Shown: piece after piece, positions 14,778-17,749 of the stretch
Layout of the letters: the number at the start of each line of letters is the position of its first letter
Numbering within the stretch: position 1 is the stretch's first letter
From: Rhodocyclaceae bacterium UBA1310
Lineage (GTDB): Bacteria; Pseudomonadota; Gammaproteobacteria; Burkholderiales; Rhodocyclaceae
Direction: 5' to 3'
Assembly: GCA_002307175.1 (NCBI GenBank)
Contig: DBTS01000032.1
Location: forward strand, 14,361-32,109
DNA: 17,749 nt
Position numbers and translations under genes: made by a program
The notes under the pieces: model-generated
The model's input: only the letters and a program-made list of their open reading frames with translations
Databases searched by the model: none
Told to the model about the DNA's origin: nothing

Positions 14778-15091
14778 TATAATCGCGCAGGTTTTCGGAT
14801 GAACCTCCGGGCAAGTTTTTCTGTGCATACAAAAACTTTGTGGACGCACTCCGGGCTTCCCGCTTGCCGGAATCCTGCGTCATCAGCGGATGCCGAATGT
14901 CGCGGTCAGGTGGCGCAAGTGCCAATGGCAGTTATCATCAGATAGATTTGTCGGAACAAGGGCCGCGTAGCGCCGGCAGATTGGCGTGTGGGGTAGCTCA
15001 GAACAGCTTCTTCGGTCAAGAGGAAAGCTTTCGGCGCCTATGTTGCCAGCGGAATGCCTGTTTGTAGCAGGCGCAGGGTATTGGTGTATTC
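14778..15091 (+). promoter_or_regulatory. TATAAT element and long foldable leader of the second MATE gene
   Basis: A perfect TATAAT (14778-14783) in an AT-rich block is followed by about 300 gene-free bases before the MATE start. The first 95 bases contain mutually compatible or competing pairings: CGCAGG (14786-14791)/CCTGCG (14874-14879), CCGGGCAAG (14807-14815)/CTTGCCGG (14863-14870) with one bulged G, AAGTTTTT (14813-14820)/AAAAACTT (14831-14838), and CGGG (14852-14855)/CCCG (14859-14862). Nearer the gene, GCCTG (15056-15060)/CAGGC (15068-15072) sits close to the ribosome site. The -35 element is poor, and small ORFs in this stretch lack ribosome sites. The region could be a cis-regulatory RNA, but this is inference. 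Confidence 0.4.
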
Positions 15092-16447
15092 ATGCAGTGG
15101 TTCAGCAAGCGCTCGATTGCGGGCGAATTTCTTCAGCTTTCGATCCCTACCGTATTGGCGGGCTGGATCTACGCCATCTATTCTGTGGCCGATGGTGTCT
15201 TCATCGGCCGCTATATCGGCAGCCAGGCGCTGGCTGCCCTGAATCTTGCCCTGCCGGTGTTGTATGTGCCGTATGCCTTCGGTCTGCTGATCGGGGTAGG
15301 GGGCGCCACACTGATGTCGCGCATGCGTGGTGAAGGGGCTGTGCAGGAGGCTCGCCGGGTGGCCGCGCAGACACTGGTGGCACTGTTGGTGGTGGGGGCT
15401 CTGCTCATGCTGCCGTTGCTGCTGTTTCCTCACGCCGTGGCGACCAGCCTTGGCGCACACGGGATTCTAGCCAAACATTGCAGCACGCTGCTGTGCACCT
15501 ATGCAGTATTCATTCCCTTTGCCTGTGCCGGCCCGGCGCTGGGTTTTCTGTTGCGTGCCGAAAATCCGCGTTCGGCGAGAATCAGCTTGCTCGCCATGGG
15601 CGTGGGGGCCTGCCTGAATGCCGGTCTTGATTATCTTTTCATTGCGCGGCTGGGTATGCAGATGGAAGGTGCGGCACTGGCTACAGGCATCGGCCAGCTC
15701 GGCGCGGCAGCGGTGATGCTGTTCTGGTTCCGGCGTGCCTCAAGCACCTTGTTGCCGGATTTCAGTCAGGGCCCAGGCTACTACTGGCAGATCTGTTACA
15801 ACGGCATGTCGGAGTTTTTCAGTGCGATTGCGCCGGTCATTACCATTTACGCCTTCAATCTCACCGTGGTGAAACTGTTTGGTACGCCGGGTCTGGCGGC
15901 CTATGCGGTGATGGAGTACATGACACTTGGCGCCATCGTCACCATGCTCGGGCTGGTACAGAGCATGCAGCCGATGATCAGTTTCTACCGTGGTGCCAAC
16001 AATCCGGTCGCGATGCGCCGCACCATGCAGGTGGCGGTTGTCTCGATTCTGGCGTGCGCAGCCCTCTTTGCGCTCGGCACGATGGGTTTTGCTGATGTGC
16101 TGGTACGTATGATTCTGCCTGAAGGGCGTGAAGTTTGGGGCATTATTGGCGGCGCTGTCCCCTGGTATGCGCTGGCTTTCCTGCCAGCAGGAGTCAATCT
16201 GCTGGTTGCGGGCTACCTCACCGCCATCGAGCGTCCAGGGGCGTCCCTGGTCATTGCAGTGCTGCGCAGCCTTGTTCTGCTGCTGGTTTTCCTGTGGTTG
16301 CTGCAATCACTGTTTGGCGCCCATGCGATCTGGCTGACACTTCTGTTCACCGAACTGGGCACGGTGCTGGCGAGTGCCGCACTGGTGCTACGCTATCGGG
16401 TCTCTGCCGTGATGCTGCCATTCCGGCGGGCTTCTGTCGTAGCCTGA
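15092..16447 (+). CDS. MATE-family efflux protein, MepA-like subgroup
   Basis: This 451-aa inner-membrane antiporter has about 12 hydrophobic segments. The start (FLQLSIPTVLAGWIYAIYSV followed by ADGVFIGRYIGSQALAALNL) is the characteristic MATE helix 1 with the IGRYIG stretch typical of MepA/DinF-like members. GATLMSRMRGEG ends helix 2 and LGFLLRAENPRSARISLLAM precedes the internal repeat. The second half includes YNGMSEFFSAIAPVITIYAF, YAVMEYMTLGAIVTMLGLVQ and SMQPMISFYRGA. It is not a tandem copy of the exporter at 11564: the two belong to different MATE branches. The ATG at 15092 lacks a strong ribosome site (GGTG lies nearby). A probable terminator overlaps the stop codon. Substrate unknown; multidrug or metabolite export driven by H+ or Na+ is expected from the family. 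Confidence 0.92.
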   Translation: MQWFSKRSIAGEFLQLSIPTVLAGWIYAIYSVADGVFIGRYIGSQALAALNLALPVLYVPYAFGLLIGVGGATLMSRMRGEGAVQEARRVAAQTLVALLVVGALLMLPLLLFPHAVATSLGAHGILAKHCSTLLCTYAVFIPFACAGPALGFLLRAENPRSARISLLAMGVGACLNAGLDYLFIARLGMQMEGAALATGIGQLGAAAVMLFWFRRASSTLLPDFSQGPGYYWQICYNGMSEFFSAIAPVITIYAFNLTVVKLFGTPGLAAYAVMEYMTLGAIVTMLGLVQSMQPMISFYRGANNPVAMRRTMQVAVVSILACAALFALGTMGFADVLVRMILPEGREVWGIIGGAVPWYALAFLPAGVNLLVAGYLTAIERPGASLVIAVLRSLVLLLVFLWLLQSLFGAHAIWLTLLFTELGTVLASAALVLRYRVSAVMLPFRRASVVA

Positions 16448-16477
16448 TACGCCGGTTGGGCGTGTATCAGTGGTTTT
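16444..16477 (+). terminator. Probable terminator of the second MATE gene
   Basis: CTGATAC (16444-16450) pairs with GTATCAG (16464-16470), extended by GCC/GGC across a two-base bulge. TGGTTTT follows. The stop codon TGA (16445-16447) lies inside the 5' arm. Confidence 0.65.
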
Positions 16478-16544
16478 CGCCAGGTAAGCTCCGCTTGCTT
16501 CTTTTCTTCGTGCCTAGTGCACAGTGCCGCGCTCTTCTTGCGAC

Positions 16545-16596
16545 ATAAAAACGCGTATTTTTCTCCTCGATTCGACGAAAAATCCATCGTTTTTAT
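16545..16596. terminator. Nested AT-rich inverted repeat between convergent genes
   Basis: Three nested perfect pairings share one axis: ATAAAAACG (16545-16553)/CGTTTTTAT (16588-16596), ATTTTTC (16557-16563)/GAAAAAT (16577-16583) and TCGA (16567-16570)/TCGA (16572-16575). Small internal loops separate them. The A and T runs on both sides would suit a bidirectional terminator between the MATE gene (+) and the small lipoprotein gene (-), but a protein-binding or cruciform role is also possible. Confidence 0.5.
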
Positions 16597-16623
16597 AAGT
16601 CCCAATCTACGCGCAACACTACA

Positions 16624-16824
16624 CTAGTGGATTGTCGGATCTTGGGGGGCGGGTTGCTTGCCGATACCAAGATGGCACGCATCGGCAGATGCTTCCTGGC
16701 AGGTCAGTATGAGGTATTTCGGGACGGTGGGGGCAGGATCGAGTCTGGCTGCGGTTGTGCCGACATCTGCACAGCCTGACACCACAACCGCAAGAAGAAA
16801 ACCGCTCAACCGTATCTTGGACAT
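16624..16824 (-). CDS. Small lipoprotein (66 aa)
   Basis: The function is unrecognised. The first 18 residues (MSKIRLSGFLLAVVVSGC) are a clear lipoprotein signal: a basic start, a short hydrophobic core and lipobox VSGC with Cys18. No Asp is at +2, so outer-membrane sorting is predicted. The mature peptide is 49 residues, with Cys42 and Cys50 that could form a disulfide, a Pro-rich segment around 30-36 and a Pro/Gln-rich end. The ATG at 16824 has only a weak AGG nearby. The gene stands alone between the MATE gene (convergent) and the polyserine protein, whose terminator lies upstream. A longer minus-strand frame overlapping it (16619-17164) has no such features and is treated as a shadow. Confidence 0.65.
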   Translation of the reverse strand: MSKIRLSGFLLAVVVSGCADVGTTAARLDPAPTVPKYLILTCQEASADACHLGIGKQPAPQDPTIH

Positions 16825-17015
16825 AACGCCTAATGATATCGCCTCTTATTGGGGTGGGCGCGCACCGTGGCGAAAAAAGCTGCCGGTGTTTCCAGTGTTT
16901 AATTGCAGCGCCAATCTTCGCAAAACAGGCAGGTGCAGCACAAGAATAGCGGGAAATGCGCGCCGTTTCCACTCCGAATCTTGGTCCGATGTCTGAGTGA
17001 TGCCGGGGAATATCC
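16825..17015. other. Short intergenic region upstream of the small lipoprotein gene
   Basis: Fewer than 200 bases separate the polyserine-gene terminator from the small lipoprotein start. It should hold the lipoprotein promoter on the minus strand, but I see no clear -35/-10 pair and no other feature. Confidence 0.3.
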
Positions 17016-17041
17016 AAAAAAAAGCCTGCCCGAAGGCAGGC
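17016..17041 (-). terminator. Strong intrinsic terminator of the polyserine protein gene
   Basis: Read on the minus strand, a 7-bp stem GCCTGCC/GGCAGGC closes a TTCG tetraloop (17024-17041) and is followed by eight T (17023-17016). A second hairpin, AGCCCCG (17051-17057)/CGGGGCT (17064-17070), lies between it and the stop codon. Confidence 0.95.
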
Positions 17042-17078
17042 CAGACGCGCAGCCCCGTTGCGGCGGGGCTCGCGATAC

Positions 17079-17749
17079 TTACTTCTGGTAGGAGCACTTG
17101 TCCGGATTGCCGTTCGGTTCTGAACCGAACACGGCCACCGTGCAGGCAACGCTCTTGCCAACACCGACGTACTTGGTCACCCAGTTGCCCTTGCGGCCAA
17201 AGGCGACCCAGCCGGAGCCCGAGGGAACCGAGCAGGTGCTGCCGAGATCAGCGCATTTGCTGAACCCTGTCGGGTAGTCACCCGTGCCACTCAGCGTGGG
17301 GGCCGTGGCGCTGGAGCTGCTCGAAGAACTGGCTGAAGACGCTGCACTGGAAGACGCCTTGCTCGAAGAGGAGCTGCTAGCCTTAGAGGAGGAAGCTGCG
17401 CTGGAAGATGCCTTGCTCGAAGAGGAGCTGGCAGCACTTGACGAAGAGGAAGAAGCCTTGCTGGACGAGGCCGAACTGGCAGCGCTGGAAGAGGAAGAAG
17501 AAGCAGAGCTGCTGCTACCGGAGCACTTGGAGGCAACCAGTTCTGCCAGACCTTTGCCGGCACCCGCGTAGTTGAAGAGCTGATCCTTCACGCACTGGGC
17601 GTTCACCGGTTCCACGCTGCTCATATAGGCCGGCAGGGTGAGGGTGGCAGTGGAAGTCCAGGTCTTGGGATCAACCGAGCCCGTACCGCCATCGGTCCAG
17701 GTGATGTTGTACTTGGTAAAGTCCGCGGCGCTGGTGATGTTGTTGTTGC
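17079..17749 (-). CDS. Secreted polyserine-linker protein, C-terminal fragment (probable pectate lyase with Cys-rich tail domain)
   Basis: The visible 222 residues are the end of a larger exported protein whose start lies beyond the window; the frame is open to the edge, so the ATG at 17624 is internal. Residues 1-75 look like the end of an enzyme domain: YNITWTDGG, TATLTLPAY and then AQCVKDQLFNYAGAGKGLAE, where the YAGAGK stretch resembles the C-terminus of PL1 pectate lyases. A Ser/Ala/Lys linker of about 70 residues follows, built from repeats at DNA and protein level. The last 65 residues (from GDYPTGFSKCADLGSTCSVP) contain four Cys, a GWVAFGRKGNWVTKYVGVGK stretch and ACTVAVFG, resembling small beta-rich domains at the ends of secreted carbohydrate-active enzymes, perhaps a carbohydrate-binding module. 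The pectate-lyase call is inference. Two hairpins follow the stop. Confidence 0.8.
   Translation of the reverse strand, partial: NNNITSAADFTKYNITWTDGGTGSVDPKTWTSTATLTLPAYMSSVEPVNAQCVKDQLFNYAGAGKGLAELVASKCSGSSSSASSSSSSAASSASSSKASSSSSSAASSSSSKASSSAASSSKASSSSSSKASSSAASSASSSSSSSATAPTLSGTGDYPTGFSKCADLGSTCSVPSGSGWVAFGRKGNWVTKYVGVGKSVACTVAVFGSEPNGNPDKCSYQK
17341..17430 (-). repeat. Imperfect direct repeat in the polyserine linker, 54-base period
   Basis: Bases 17341-17376 recur at 17395-17430 with 2 differences in 36 (positions 17346/17400 and 17355/17409). The offset is 54 bases, exactly 18 codons, so the duplication keeps the frame and lengthens the Ser/Ala/Lys linker. Confidence 0.85.

Noticed and set aside
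14754..14945. 63-codon plus-strand ORF in the MATE leader
   Set aside because: It starts upstream of the TATAAT element, has no ribosome site and lacks any recognisable feature.
14985..15030. Segment with GGTAGCTCAG resembling part of a tRNA D-arm
   Set aside because: No acceptor stem, anticodon arm or T-arm can be placed around it.
16619..17164. 181-codon minus-strand frame overlapping the small lipoprotein and polyserine gene end
   Set aside because: It crosses a strong terminator and the end of a real gene in another frame, and has no signal, domain or ribosome site; the 66-residue lipoprotein is the better call.
17284..17571. Plus-strand Leu/Glu/Ala-repeat frame
   Set aside because: It is antisense to the polyserine linker of the right-end gene; the repeat-like peptide is a by-product of Ser/Ala codons.

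Overview
The window looks like chromosomal DNA from a moderately GC-rich proteobacterium, most likely a beta- or gammaproteobacterial saprophyte. The reasons are Gram-negative lipoprotein signals, long polyserine linkers in exported carbohydrate-active proteins (a habit of polysaccharide degraders such as Cellvibrio relatives), and a fruR / fruB-fruK-fruA fructose PTS locus with a fused EIIA-HPr-EI protein of the type known from pseudomonads and relatives. No RNA genes, insertion sequences, CRISPR arrays or phage genes were recognised, so this is core-like sequence rather than an obvious mobile island.

Layout. 1-336 is the C-terminal end of a Zn/Cd/Pb-type P-type ATPase with a terminator. 337-1590 holds a promoter, a structured leader, a small ORF with a very good Shine-Dalgarno sequence and an unrecognised one-membrane-segment protein ending in a strong terminator. 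1760-3061 encodes an MFS transporter of the metabolite:H+ symporter type. It converges on 3118-4098, a TTG-started lipoprotein with a polyserine spacer and a GH114 (endo-alpha-1,4-polygalactosaminidase-like) domain. 4474-4869 is a small membrane protein. 5077-6069 (fruR, minus) and 6306-11221 (fruB-fruK-fruA, plus) form a divergent fructose locus. Two identical 14-bp palindromes lie in the gap between them, and a terminator closes the operon.

11564-12928 is a NorM-like MATE exporter. It converges on an EamA/DMT transporter and an unknown lipoprotein that are probably cotranscribed (12996-14512, minus). 15092-16447 is a second MATE protein of MepA-like type behind a long, foldable leader. The right end carries a 66-residue lipoprotein (minus) and the 3' end of a secreted polyserine protein (minus), probably a pectate lyase with a cysteine-rich C-terminal domain.

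How the parts work together. FruA, FruB and FruK form a self-contained route from external fructose to fructose-1,6-bisphosphate: all phospho-relay residues (EI His, HPr His, EIIA His, EIIB Cys) are visible, and FruR presumably represses the operon and itself through the twin operators. The GH114 lipoprotein and the pectate-lyase-like protein suggest a surface-polysaccharide-degrading lifestyle. The rest is mostly small-molecule transport (MFS, two MATE, one DMT). The least explained parts are the leaders of both MATE genes, the nested AT-rich hairpin at 16545-16596, the locus at 646-1543, and the polyserine-tethered GH114 lipoprotein.
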